Below, one piece after another: positions 45,680 through 54,521 of a stretch of 64,000 nt of DNA. Where the stretch lies: positions 618,843 through 682,842 of the forward strand of contig NZ_KE384082.1 in NCBI RefSeq assembly GCF_000423705.1. The letters run 5' to 3'. Position 1 is the stretch's first letter, and the number at the start of each line of letters is the position of its first letter. The stretch is from Stappia stellulata DSM 5886 (GTDB lineage: Bacteria > Pseudomonadota > Alphaproteobacteria > Rhizobiales > Stappiaceae). A model generated the notes under the pieces. The model saw only the letters and a program-made list of their open reading frames with translations, ran no database searches and was not told the DNA's origin. A program made the translations under genes and the position numbers.

Positions 45680-47370
45680 GCGGCGCGGCACCAACGGCGG
45701 CCCCGCGCGGCGAAAGCCGCTCCCGGCTGGCACTGACCAGCGATCGGGGCATCGCGCTTCTGCTGTCGGCCGTCATGGCCGGCCTGATGCTGGTGTTCCT
45801 CGTCCTGCCGGTCGGCGCGATCCTGCTGCGCAGCCTGGACACGCCGGCGGGCGCGGGCCTCGGCAATTTCGCGCTGACCTTCGCCGACCCGCGCTTCTGG
45901 GACCTGCTGGTCAACTCGCTTTCGGTGTCCCTGCTCTCCTCGACGCTCGCCGTCGGCCTTGCCTATCTCTACGCCTATGCTTTGCAGCGCTCGAACGTTC
46001 CGCTCAAGCCGCTGTTGCGCATCGTGGTGATGATGCCGCTCTTTGCGCCATCGCTCGTGCAAGCGCAGGGCCTGCTGCTGCTTCTGGGCCGAAACGGCGC
46101 CTTCAACCGCTTTCTCGGCTTCGATTTCGACATCTACGGCTTCTGGGGCGTGGCGCTTGCCAACACGCTCTACACGTTTCCCTACGCCTTCCTGATCCTG
46201 TCGGCCGCCCTCGCTGTGGCGGATGCGCGCGTCTACGAAAGCGCGACCATGCTCGGTGCGCGGCCGGGACGGATCTTCCGGACGGTCACCCTTCCGGCCA
46301 CCCGCTATGGCATCGCGGCCGCGGTTTTCGTCACCTTCTCGCTGTCGGTGACGGATTTCGGCAACGCCATCGTCATCGGCGGCAACTTCAGCGTTCTGGC
46401 AACCGAGATCTACAACAAGGTGATCGGCCAGGGACAATTCGCACTGGGTGCCGTGATCGGCGTCGTCCTGCTCGCACCCGCCGTCATCTCCAAGCTTCTG
46501 GAAAAGCGCATCTCGAGCCGTCAGCAAGCGCAGATGACCGACAAGTCCGTTCCGCTGACGACACGCGCAAACCGGATGCGCGATCTCCTCCTCGGCGGAT
46601 ACTGCCTTGCGATCATGATCGTTTTCCTTGCCATTCCCGGCATTGTCGCGACCGCGAGCTTCGTCAAGCTGTGGCCCTACAACATGGCGTTCTCGTTCAC
46701 GCACTATGCCTTCGACGTCCAGAATGGCACGGAACCGCTTTGGAACTCCGTCTATGTCGCGCTGGCCACTGCAGGGCTCGGCGTCACGATCGCGACGGTG
46801 TCGGCCATCGTCGTGCAGAAATTCAAGACCCCGTTGAGCGGGCCGCTGTCCTTCCTCGCGATCCTGCCGAGTTCGATCCCCGGCATGGTGCTCGGACTTG
46901 GCTATGTGCTGGCCTTCAACAATCCGGCCAATCCGCTCAATCTGATGTACGGCAGTCTCGCGCTGATCATCTTTCTCTATGTCTACTACAATCACGCGCA
47001 GGCCTTCCTGATCACCTCCACCAGCCTGAAGCAGATCAGCAGTTCCTTCGACGAGGCCTCGACAATGCTGGGCGGCGGCGTCTTGCGGACGTTCTTCAAG
47101 GTCACGCTGCCGCTGCTGTGGCCCACACTTCTGGGGGTCGGCGTCTTCTTCTTCATGCGCGCCATGGTCTCGCTGTCGGCGGTGATCTTCCTGATCACGC
47201 CGGAAACCCAGGTGGCCGCCGTCTCCGTGCTTCAGCTTGCGGATCGCGGCGCCGTCAACCAGGCGGCGGCGTTTTCCATGTGCATCATGGCGATCGTGAT
47301 CGCCTGTCTCCTGATCGTGCGCATGGTGCTGTGGCTTGCCGGCGCGAAATCGGTCACGCTCATCCGTTAG
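45676..47370 (+). CDS. ABC transporter permease with two fused transmembrane domains (FbpB/AfuB type)
   Basis: Inner membrane protein of 564 residues with two BPD_transp_1 domains (about 65-265 and 350-550), the normal form for iron-type and hexose-phosphate-type importers. Coupling loops are ESATMLGARPGRIFRTVTLP and EASTMLGGGVLRTFFKVTLP. Its ATG overlaps the ATPase stop. One polypeptide serves as both channel halves for the binding protein at 43457. Confidence 0.92.
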   Translation: MSGAAPTAAPRGESRSRLALTSDRGIALLLSAVMAGLMLVFLVLPVGAILLRSLDTPAGAGLGNFALTFADPRFWDLLVNSLSVSLLSSTLAVGLAYLYAYALQRSNVPLKPLLRIVVMMPLFAPSLVQAQGLLLLLGRNGAFNRFLGFDFDIYGFWGVALANTLYTFPYAFLILSAALAVADARVYESATMLGARPGRIFRTVTLPATRYGIAAAVFVTFSLSVTDFGNAIVIGGNFSVLATEIYNKVIGQGQFALGAVIGVVLLAPAVISKLLEKRISSRQQAQMTDKSVPLTTRANRMRDLLLGGYCLAIMIVFLAIPGIVATASFVKLWPYNMAFSFTHYAFDVQNGTEPLWNSVYVALATAGLGVTIATVSAIVVQKFKTPLSGPLSFLAILPSSIPGMVLGLGYVLAFNNPANPLNLMYGSLALIIFLYVYYNHAQAFLITSTSLKQISSSFDEASTMLGGGVLRTFFKVTLPLLWPTLLGVGVFFFMRAMVSLSAVIFLITPETQVAAVSVLQLADRGAVNQAAAFSMCIMAIVIACLLIVRMVLWLAGAKSVTLIR

Positions 47371-47381
47371 GTCCGGCTCCC

Positions 47382-48104
47382 ATGACGTTTCCCGAAATCC
47401 GCGCCGTCCTTTTCGACAAGGACGGCACCCTGCTCGACTTCGACAAGAGCTGGGCCCCGGTCAACCGCAGCACGGCCAGTTGGGCGGCGGGCGGCGACGC
47501 CGCATTCGCCGACCGGCTGATGGCCGTGGCGGGGTTCGACCCAATGAGCGAAAAGACGCGGTCCGGGAGCCTTTATGCCGCCGGAAACACCGCCGAGATC
47601 GCCGAAGCCTGGCGCGCGGCCGGCGTGCGCCTTCCGCTTCCCGAACTGGTCGCGGAACTCGACAGGCGGTTCACCGAAAACGCCACACGCGCCGTGGCCG
47701 TGCCACGGCTTGCGGAAACCGTCGGCGGTCTTTCGCGCCGCGGTCTGCTGCTCGGGATCGCGAGCTCCGACAGCAAGGGGGCGATCGCGCGGTTTGTCGC
47801 GACCGTCGGCCTGAGCGACCGCTTCGCCTTTCTCGCCGGCTATGATTCGGGCTACGGCTACAAGCCCGGTCCCGGCATGCTGACGGCCTTCAGCGAAAAG
47901 ACCGGCATTCCGGCCTCGCAGATCGCCATGGTGGGCGACAACCTGCACGACCTGGAGATGGCGCGCGCGGGACACGCCGGGCTGCGCGTCGCGGTGCTCA
48001 CCGGGACCGGCACGCGCGAGGAACTCGCCCCGCATGCCGACCTTTGCCTGGCAAGCATCGCCGACCTGCCGGAAGCCCTGGATGTTCACCACGCCAGCGC
48101 CTGA
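47382..48104 (+). CDS. HAD superfamily phosphatase (Gph-like)
   Basis: HAD-type hydrolase of 240 residues. Motif I is FDKDGTLLDFD (nucleophile Asp12 and acid/base Asp14), motif II is the Ser in GIASSDSK, motif III the Lys in YGYKPGPGM, and motif IV MVGDNLHDLEMARAG. The cap domain is alpha-helical (about 20-90) as in phosphoglycolate phosphatase. It starts 11 bases after the permease and so belongs to the importer operon; a plausible job is to release phosphate from the imported or phosphorylated substrate. Confidence 0.87.
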   Translation: MTFPEIRAVLFDKDGTLLDFDKSWAPVNRSTASWAAGGDAAFADRLMAVAGFDPMSEKTRSGSLYAAGNTAEIAEAWRAAGVRLPLPELVAELDRRFTENATRAVAVPRLAETVGGLSRRGLLLGIASSDSKGAIARFVATVGLSDRFAFLAGYDSGYGYKPGPGMLTAFSEKTGIPASQIAMVGDNLHDLEMARAGHAGLRVAVLTGTGTREELAPHADLCLASIADLPEALDVHHASA

Positions 48105-49271
48105 CAACCTCCTGAAAGCTCCCCCCAGACCGCAGGCGGATGCGCGGTCGCCAGGGACCGCACCATCCGTCCGCAGAGCCGGAACGCCAGGCCATGCGCG
48201 CCCAGCTGGATCGCCGCGACGCAGGGGAGGATCATTCCCCAATAGAGGCGAGCGGGTGTGACGCGGTCGTTTCGGATCACCCGGGCAATCTCCGGCGCGA
48301 TGCGAGTGTGTTCCGCGATGGCGGCTCGCCCTCCGGCCGGGCGGCGAGCCGGCCGTCCCGGAACCTGCGAAGGGGGCGCAGCTCGAAGCAATCATCCGCG
48401 CGGCCCATGTGAGCGCAACAGGCGGTGGTCAGGAAACAGTCCCTTGGCTTGCCGCAGGTCTGCGGACCGCCCCCTCCCGCGCCAGGCAGGCGCGTATGTC
48501 ATTCGTGAGCCGGTCGAGCGCACCGGCGAGACCTTCGGCGTCCACATCGTTCGGCGCGATGCGTTTCCACGTCTTGTCACCAGTGTTGAAATAGCCGGCC
48601 TTGAGCTGCAGCCGTTGTGCGTCGCGCAGCAGGCCGGCTGCCGCGTAGGTCTGTTTCCGCAGCGAGACCTTTTTGCTGCGCCAACCCGTTGCGCCGGGGC
48701 GCGCGGCATCTAGCCCTGGAGGCTGGTCGGGCCACTGTTCAGGTCGAACGTCAGTCCTGTCGGGCGATGCAAGGCCGTGGCGGGATACCTGTGTTCGATG
48801 AATATCTTGTCGCTGCAGCGCGGTCGGATCGCGATCTTGAAGGGCCAGTCCCTGAACCTCGTTTCCGCGTTGCAAGGCCCTCGTCCGCTTGCGCGAAGGC
48901 CGGCAGCGAAGAGCCGGAGGCCGCGACTGCGCCGGGCACACGGCGTCGGGTCAGCTTCACCAGGAAAGTCCCGCAAATTGCTTGCGGGGGCAATTGTTCT
49001 CGAAGAGAACGCCGCTGGTCGAGCCTTCCAAAACGGCCCTGCCCTCACCGACCTGGCCTGACAAGACACGCTTCCGCGCGAACAATGGGCGCCCGCTTGA
49101 GATGCACGGACATTCAAGCGGGCGCGGCGCGGGCGTCGGCGCGCTGTGGGTCATGCCGACGCGCACGCCTGCAGCCGGCATGAGGACAGCCGGCTGTGCC
49201 GTTGCGATCTGGCGCTTAGCCAGCCGGGCGCGCGACAGCCGCACGCCGTCGCCAAAGACCGGAGATCCCCG
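48105..49271. other. long stretch without a convincing gene
   Basis: About 1.2 kb between the HAD gene and the tautomerase. All open frames are short, arginine/proline/alanine-rich and mutually overlapping. Fragments on the minus strand (48429-48880) look more protein-like and may be remains of a gene. No repeat, IS end or tRNA that would explain an insertion or deletion was seen. Confidence 0.4.
48429..48880 (-). pseudogene. possible decayed gene, unrecognised
   Basis: Two minus-strand segments in different frames read like real protein: one around 48880-48713 (with FKIAIRPRC, KIFIEHRYPATALHRPTG) ending in a stop at 48710, and one from about 48690 to the stop at 48429 (with KVSLRKQTYAAAGLLRDAQ and KTWKRIAPNDVDAEGLAG). 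A single frameshift near 48700 would join them. No start with a good ribosome site and no family match is visible, so this may be a chance frame. Confidence 0.2.
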
Positions 49272-49481
49272 TCAGTCCGCGCCGGCCGGTGGCGTGCGAA
49301 CAAATGTCTTGCCGCCGGAACCCCAGTTCCCTTCCGGATAATCCTGGATCATCACCCGCGTGATCGCGCGCTGCTTTTCGCCGCCCACCCGCACGATTGC
49401 ATCGGTCAGCTCCCCGATCAGGGTGTCTTTCTGGTCACGCGTATACACCCCTTCGGGAATCGCAACGGTCACGATCGGCAT
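49272..49481 (-). CDS. 4-oxalocrotonate tautomerase-like protein
   Basis: Small tautomerase of 69 residues. MPIVTVAIPEGVYTRDQK gives Pro as first residue after Met removal, the catalytic base of the superfamily; TRVMIQDYPEGNWGSGGK matches the usual C-terminal hairpin. Arginines at the 4-OT substrate-binding places are only partly present. GGGAGGA before the ATG at 49481 fixes the start; the open frame extends upstream through the tandem repeat but is not coding-like there. It diverges from the hydantoinase operon and may isomerise an unsaturated oxo acid made by that pathway. Confidence 0.85.
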   Translation of the reverse strand: MPIVTVAIPEGVYTRDQKDTLIGELTDAIVRVGGEKQRAITRVMIQDYPEGNWGSGGKTFVRTPPAGAD

Positions 49482-49535
49482 GGTCTTTTCCTCCCAGTGA
49501 ATGCCACCGTCCGGCACAGCGCCGCGACGGTCTTG

Positions 49536-49597
49536 AACACCGTCCAAGTGTCGCTGTTCAGTCTGAAACACCGTCCAAGTGTCGCTGTTCAGTCTGA
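49536..49597. repeat. tandem direct repeat, two 31-base units
   Basis: A 31-base unit beginning AACACCGTCC and ending TTCAGTCTGA occurs twice head to tail (49536-49566 and 49567-49597) without mismatch, in the gap between the divergent tautomerase and hydantoinase genes. Each unit carries one ACACCGTCCAAGTGT stretch whose ends are inverted (ACAC...GTGT). Confidence 0.85.
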
Positions 49598-49608
49598 GGT
49601 CGCCATCC

Positions 49609-49624
49609 AAAACTGTCAACAGTT
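49609..49624. promoter_or_regulatory. TGTCRACA box 1
   Basis: AAAACTGTCAACAGTT; its last 14 bases are a palindrome (AACTGT-CA-ACAGTT). The first 13 bases recur exactly at 49880. TGTCAACA is shared, with A/G exchange, by all four boxes of this operon. It lies 128 bases upstream of the tautomerase start. Confidence 0.55.
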
Positions 49625-49879
49625 ATACAAAATGCGGTAACCTGCTCTACAAACCCGTTCGATGTCTGCGTCAAAAGAGGACGGGCCACGAACAGCAGTG
49701 ACGGGCCCTTTCCAGATCGCGCTGGCAGAAAAACAACAATTACATCAAAACCTCGAACACCCAATCGCCTCTGTTTTCATCTTGTGAGGCATACGCGGTC
49801 GATGAGACGCACCCCATTGTCGGAACGCTCCGCGTCCGGTGCGACGCCCGGAAGTGGCAACCCGCTTGACACTCCACTC

Positions 49880-49892
49880 AAAACTGTCAACA
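49880..49892. promoter_or_regulatory. TGTCRACA box 2
   Basis: AAAACTGTCAACA, identical to 13 bases of box 1, 89 bases before the hydantoinase start. TTGACACT, also present at 54513, lies 7 bases upstream of it (49866-49873). Confidence 0.55.
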
Positions 49893-49980
49893 CAATTACG
49901 GATCACCCCTCGCAGATCCGAGCACCCGGGCATCGCCGGTTCCGGGCCGCCACAGATCCGCCAGACAACGCGAGCCGTCA

Positions 49981-51339
49981 ATGATCCTCGACCTGCTGTT
50001 GCACAATGCGCAATTGGTGCTCCCGGATGTCGGCGTGACGCCAGGAGCTGTCGGCGTGAAGGACGGGCGCATTGCTGCAATTCTCGCGCCCGACGCCCTG
50101 CTGCCTGCCGCCGAAACGGTGGACTGCGGCGGGCTTTGGCTCATGCCCGGCCTCGTCGACCCTCATGTCCATTTCGGCTACGGCGCGCCGGAAACGGATT
50201 TTTCCACCGAAGCGCGTTCCGCAGCCCTTGGCGGGGTGACCAGCGTGCTCTCCTTCCATCGCAGCCCCGACCCGCGCGAGGCCCTGGCGAAGGAGCGCGA
50301 CCTCGCGCTTGCTCAAAGCTGCATCGACGTCGGCTTCCACCTCGGCATCACGCACCGGCTGCATGTCGAGACGATGGTCGAATGCGCCAGGAGGTTCGGG
50401 ATCACGTCCTGCAAGCTCTATCTCCAGTACAAGGGACAGGCCGGGCTGTCGAAGGGCTTTACCGAAATCGATGACGGGCTGCTCTATCACGCCATGCTGG
50501 AAACCCTGAAGGTGCCGGGCGGTGTGCTCGGCGTGCATTGCGAGAACGTCGAGGTGATCCCCGTGCTGCGCGACCCGCTTCGCCGCGAGGGGCGCACCGA
50601 CCTTGCGGCCTGGGATGCCCAAAGCCCGGACTTCCTGGAAGCGGAGAACGTTCACCGGGTGGGATACTTTGCCCAAAAGACCGGCTGCCCGGTCAACATT
50701 GTGCATCTTTCGAGTCGCGAGGCGCTGGAAGAAGCGCGACGGCATCGCCGCCGCTCCCGCGTGCCGATGGGGATCGAAACCTGTCCGCACTATCTTTCGC
50801 TCACCCGCGAGGCGGACACCGGCCCGCTTGCCAAGGTGAACCCGCCGTTGCGGAGCCAGGACGATGTCGATGCGCTTTGGGAGGGCGTGCTGGACGGCAC
50901 CGTGACGACGATCGGCACCGACCATGTCCCGCGCAAGCGCGAAACCAAGCAGGAAATCTGGTCTGCGAGCATGGGCCTTCCGGGCGTCGGCACCATGTTG
51001 CCGCTCCTGATCCACGAAGGTTACCACCGGCGCGGCGTGCCGATCGAACGGATCGCCGCCCTCACCTCTTCCAATGCGGCGCGTCTCTACGGCCTTTCCT
51101 CAAAGGGGCAGATCGCGGTTGGCTACGACGCGGACCTCGTGCTGATCGATCCGCACCTGGAACGCGTCGTCGACCCCGCCGGACTGGAAAGCTTTGCCGA
51201 CTATTCGCCGTTTGAGGGCATGTCCCTGAAAGGCTGGCCGGTGATGACCGTGCTGCGCGGGCGAACGATCGCCAGAAATCACGCCATTCCCGAACAGGTT
51301 CGAACCGCCCCGTCGGGCCGCTATCTGGCACGGGGCTAA
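49981..51339 (+). CDS. dihydropyrimidinase/hydantoinase-type cyclic amidohydrolase
   Basis: Binuclear-metal amidohydrolase of 452 residues that should open a cyclic amide or imide. All ligands expected for the hydantoinase/dihydroorotase group are visible: His62 and His64 in DPHVHFGYG, the carboxylated Lys145 in TSCKLYLQY, His186 in GVHCENVEV, His242 in VHLSSREAL, and Asp314 in IGTDHVPRKR. GIETCPHYLSL is typical of the dihydropyrimidinase/allantoinase branch. The true substrate (hydantoin, dihydropyrimidine, succinimide-like or other ring) is not fixed by sequence. It is first in a plus-strand operon, followed by a metal-delivering GTPase. Confidence 0.88.
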   Translation: MILDLLLHNAQLVLPDVGVTPGAVGVKDGRIAAILAPDALLPAAETVDCGGLWLMPGLVDPHVHFGYGAPETDFSTEARSAALGGVTSVLSFHRSPDPREALAKERDLALAQSCIDVGFHLGITHRLHVETMVECARRFGITSCKLYLQYKGQAGLSKGFTEIDDGLLYHAMLETLKVPGGVLGVHCENVEVIPVLRDPLRREGRTDLAAWDAQSPDFLEAENVHRVGYFAQKTGCPVNIVHLSSREALEEARRHRRRSRVPMGIETCPHYLSLTREADTGPLAKVNPPLRSQDDVDALWEGVLDGTVTTIGTDHVPRKRETKQEIWSASMGLPGVGTMLPLLIHEGYHRRGVPIERIAALTSSNAARLYGLSSKGQIAVGYDADLVLIDPHLERVVDPAGLESFADYSPFEGMSLKGWPVMTVLRGRTIARNHAIPEQVRTAPSGRYLARG

Positions 51340-51379
51340 GCGCGCGCCCAGGCCGGAAGATCAGCAGGAGCCACGAACG

Positions 51380-52375
51380 ATGCCAGCATCCATTCCCCTG
51401 TTTCTCCTCACCGGCTTTCTGGGCAGCGGAAAATCGACACTGTTGTCGCGGCTGATCCGGCACCCGGGCTTCGCCGACACCGCGGTCATCGTCAACGAGT
51501 TCGGCGAGGTCGGACTCGACCATGCCCTGGTCAGCCAGGGCGAGGAAGGCAACACGGTCCTGCTCGATTCAGGCTGTATCTGCTGCACCTTGACCACATC
51601 GCTGGAGGAGACACTCGAGGCGCTTTACTACAAGGCCGAGCGCGGCGAGATCCCGCGCTTCGCGCGCGTCGTCGTCGAGACGACGGGCCTTGCCGATCCG
51701 GGCCCCATCGCAACGTCCCTTGCAGGCGGGACGTTCGTCTCGCGCTTCGTCCATCTCGCCGCCATTCTCACGACGCTCGACGGCCACCAGGGGGCCGACC
51801 ATCTCGCGCAATTCGCGGAAGCGCGGTTGCAGCTCGCCATGGCCGACCGGGCAATCGTCACCAAAAGCGACGTGGCAACGGACATCGCGCTGGCAAAAAC
51901 ACTGGGCGCCGCGACCAGGCTCAACCCGCGGTGCGACCGGCTGATGGCCGTTTCGGGCGATATCGATCCTGCCTGTGTGCTCATGTACGGGCTGACCGGA
52001 AACCGGCAGCGGTCGGCCTCCCCCCCCAGTTGCGGCCACGACGCTTCCGAGGCGGACGCCCATCTTCAGGCGCACGGCTATGTCACCTGTGCCGTTCCGA
52101 TCGAGACGCCCGTGACATGGTCGGGATACGCGGCCTGGGTTGCGCATCTGCAATCGGTTCATGCCGACAGCCTGCTGCGCGTCAAGGGCCTCGTCACCTT
52201 CGAGGATGGCCGGGTCCATGCCGTCCAGGGCGTGCGTCTGCTGTTCGATCCGCCACGCCCGGTCGATTGGCCCGTCGAGCGGGAGGTTCGCGATACAATG
52301 GTACTGATTGCGCGCAACACGGACACGGCAACGCTTGCCGCAAGCGTGTCCCTGCTCGGAAAGGCATCCGCATGA
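51380..52375 (+). CDS. CobW/COG0523 family metal-chaperone GTPase
   Basis: G3E-type GTPase of 331 residues. The P-loop is TGFLGSGKSTLLSRL (about 11-25), the metal-binding CxCC motif is Cys66-Ile-Cys68-Cys69 in DSGCICCTL, and TKSD serves as guanine-specificity motif. The C-terminal CobW_C domain (about 235-325) has GLVTFEDGRVHAVQGV. The family loads metals (Zn, Co, Fe or Ni) into client enzymes; the neighbouring binuclear hydantoinase is the natural client. The gap to that gene is 40 bases and the next gene overlaps by four. Confidence 0.88.
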   Translation: MPASIPLFLLTGFLGSGKSTLLSRLIRHPGFADTAVIVNEFGEVGLDHALVSQGEEGNTVLLDSGCICCTLTTSLEETLEALYYKAERGEIPRFARVVVETTGLADPGPIATSLAGGTFVSRFVHLAAILTTLDGHQGADHLAQFAEARLQLAMADRAIVTKSDVATDIALAKTLGAATRLNPRCDRLMAVSGDIDPACVLMYGLTGNRQRSASPPSCGHDASEADAHLQAHGYVTCAVPIETPVTWSGYAAWVAHLQSVHADSLLRVKGLVTFEDGRVHAVQGVRLLFDPPRPVDWPVEREVRDTMVLIARNTDTATLAASVSLLGKASA

Positions 52376-54378
52376 GCGTCGTGTCGGTCCCTGGCGTCCA
52401 GACCGCCTACCCGAACCTGCAAAGCCCGTTCGAGCTGGCCGGACACAGGCTCCGCAACCGGCTTGTTCACGCCTCGATGACAACGCGCATGCAGGCGAAG
52501 GGGCGCATCACCGATCGACTGATCCGCTACTCTGAAAACCGCGCCGCCGGCGGCGCGGCCATGATCGTGTCGGAACCGCTCGCCATGCTGCCCTCGCAGT
52601 CGGACCAGCCGAAGGTGCAGGTTCTCGACCCGGCGAATGCCGACGGCTTCCGGCGCTGGGTGGCGGCAATCGCTGCCCGTGACAGCCTGCTTCTCGCACA
52701 GGTTCAGCACCCGGGCCGCGGCCGCCATGTGCGCGGCCGCACGCAGCAGGCCATCGGGGCATCGGTTCTTCCCGACGATCTGAGCTGGACGGTCCCACAC
52801 GCGCTGAGCCCGGTCGAGATCGGCGCCCTGGTTGCCGATTTCGCCGAAGGCGCCGCGCGATTGCAGGCGTATGGCGTGGCCGGCGTCGAAATCTCCGCCG
52901 GCCACGGACATTTGTTCCATCAGTTCCTGTCACCGCATTCGAACCGGCGCGAAGACGACTACGGCGGCGGACTGGAGGGCCGCACGCGTTTGCTGGTGGA
53001 GTTGATGGCGGCCATTCGCGCGGCCTGCGGAGCAGGGTTCATCATCGGCCTCAAGCTGCCGGGTGACGACGGGGTCGCCGGCAGCATCGGCCCCCGGGAG
53101 GCCGCCCGAATTGCCGGACGGCTGAGCGGGACCGGGCTTTCAAGCTACATCTGTTTCACGCAAGGCTCTCACGCGCGCTCGCTGGAGATGCATCTCCCCG
53201 ACCGCTACGGGCCGCCGATGCCGTATCGCGACCTTCACCGCCAACTGCGCAAGGCTTGCGCCGACGTGCCGACAATGGCGCTTGGACGCATCACCGATCC
53301 GGCAGAGGCAGAAGGCCTGCTTGCCGCCGGCGAGGCGGATCTCATCGCCGTCGGGCGGGCGCTTCTGGCCGATCCCGCGTGGCTCGACAAGGCGGCCGCC
53401 GGACGCACCGACGAGATCCGCTATTGCCTGTCCTGCAACACCTGCTGGGGGTACGGCACACTGTTCCACCGCGCCTTGAGCTGCGTGAACAATCCACGCG
53501 TCGCCGCAGCGGACGAGGTCGATTTCAAGCCCGCTCCGGCAACCGACAGCAAGCGGGTCGTGGTGGTCGGCGCCGGCATTGCCGGCATGGAAGCCGCTTG
53601 GCTTGCAGCCGCACGCGGCCATGACGTCACCGTGCTGGGATCGGGCGCGGAGGTCGGCGGCAAGGCGCACCTGCGCGCCCGGCTTCCCGGCGGCGAGACA
53701 ATCACAAGCATCTACGACTATCAGCACATGGCGGCCCTGCGCGCCGGCGCGCGGATCGACCTCGGCATTGCCGCCGATGCCGCCGGCATTCTCGCCCTCC
53801 AGCCCGACGTCGTGGTGCTCGCAACGGGCGCGACGCCCCTTGCGCCGGACTGGATTCCGCCCGACATCCGGGAAGAAGGCCTGATTCCGGACCTGCATCG
53901 GGCCATGGAAGACGTGCTGCGTCATCCCGGTCGGCAGCCGGGAACTGCCGTGATCCACGACATGGACCAGTCGGACGGTGTTTACGCCGCCGCCGAACAC
54001 CTCGCCGACATCTTCGACAAGGTGGTCCTGCTCACCCCGTGCGACACCGTCGCCTCGGAGCTGTGGATCGTTGCCCGGCAAGGCATATTGCGACGTCTTT
54101 CGCGCAAGTCCATCGATGTCGTGACGCTGGTCGAACCGGTGTGGAGCGACGCAATCGAGGACGGCCACCTCGAATACGAGGATGTCTATTCCGGACTGCG
54201 CAAGCGCGTCGAGGACGTGGCGCTGCTGACCTACGCCAGTCCGAAAGCACCGAATGACGCCTTGGTCGAACCTCTTCGCGCAGCCGGGATCGAGGTGCGC
54301 CGTGTCGGCGATTGCCGCAGCCCCGGCGACCTTTTGTCGGCCACTGCCGACGGGCATGCCACCGGCCTTGAAATCTAG
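52372..54378 (+). CDS. Old Yellow Enzyme/trimethylamine-dehydrogenase-like flavoenzyme with 4Fe-4S cluster
   Basis: Two-part flavoprotein of 668 residues. Residues 20-350 form an FMN TIM barrel (SPFELAGHRLRNRLVHASM; QVQHPGRGRH; FLSPHSNRREDDYGGG). Cys352, 355, 358 and 371 (C-x2-C-x2-C-x12-C in CLSCNTCWG...) match the 4Fe-4S spacing of trimethylamine dehydrogenase. From about 393 a second dinucleotide domain follows (KRVVVVGAGIAGMEAAW). In the barrel, the usual His (or Tyr in TMADH) of the 'IHxAHG' motif is Ser175 (VEISAGHGHL), while His178 is kept, so the reaction may differ from known enoate reductases and amine dehydrogenases. It is coupled to the GTPase by an ATGA overlap. Confidence 0.85.
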   Translation: MSVVSVPGVQTAYPNLQSPFELAGHRLRNRLVHASMTTRMQAKGRITDRLIRYSENRAAGGAAMIVSEPLAMLPSQSDQPKVQVLDPANADGFRRWVAAIAARDSLLLAQVQHPGRGRHVRGRTQQAIGASVLPDDLSWTVPHALSPVEIGALVADFAEGAARLQAYGVAGVEISAGHGHLFHQFLSPHSNRREDDYGGGLEGRTRLLVELMAAIRAACGAGFIIGLKLPGDDGVAGSIGPREAARIAGRLSGTGLSSYICFTQGSHARSLEMHLPDRYGPPMPYRDLHRQLRKACADVPTMALGRITDPAEAEGLLAAGEADLIAVGRALLADPAWLDKAAAGRTDEIRYCLSCNTCWGYGTLFHRALSCVNNPRVAAADEVDFKPAPATDSKRVVVVGAGIAGMEAAWLAAARGHDVTVLGSGAEVGGKAHLRARLPGGETITSIYDYQHMAALRAGARIDLGIAADAAGILALQPDVVVLATGATPLAPDWIPPDIREEGLIPDLHRAMEDVLRHPGRQPGTAVIHDMDQSDGVYAAAEHLADIFDKVVLLTPCDTVASELWIVARQGILRRLSRKSIDVVTLVEPVWSDAIEDGHLEYEDVYSGLRKRVEDVALLTYASPKAPNDALVEPLRAAGIEVRRVGDCRSPGDLLSATADGHATGLEI

Positions 54379-54414
54379 GCGTGCAAGGCAGGGCACGCGA
54401 CGGCATGCCCCTCA

Positions 54415-54427
54415 AAAGTGTCGACAG
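54415..54427. promoter_or_regulatory. TGTCRACA box 3
   Basis: AAAGTGTCGACAG, 37 bases after the flavoenzyme stop. It is the exact reverse complement of box 4 at 54522-54534, 107 bases apart. Confidence 0.5.
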
Positions 54428-54521
54428 AATTCATCAAATTTCCGCGATAACCCGCGAATTCATCCTTATATTTCGCAAAAACTGCAATTATTGTTCGAAT
54501 AATTCAATTCAGTTGACACTA

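Noticed and set aside
45367-46995. 542-codon minus-strand open frame opposite the Afu-like permease
   Set aside because: Antisense shadow; the plus strand has coupling loops and overlaps typical of a real permease gene.
49536-49597. CRISPR array
   Set aside because: Only two units, directly adjacent with no spacer between them, and no cas genes in the window.
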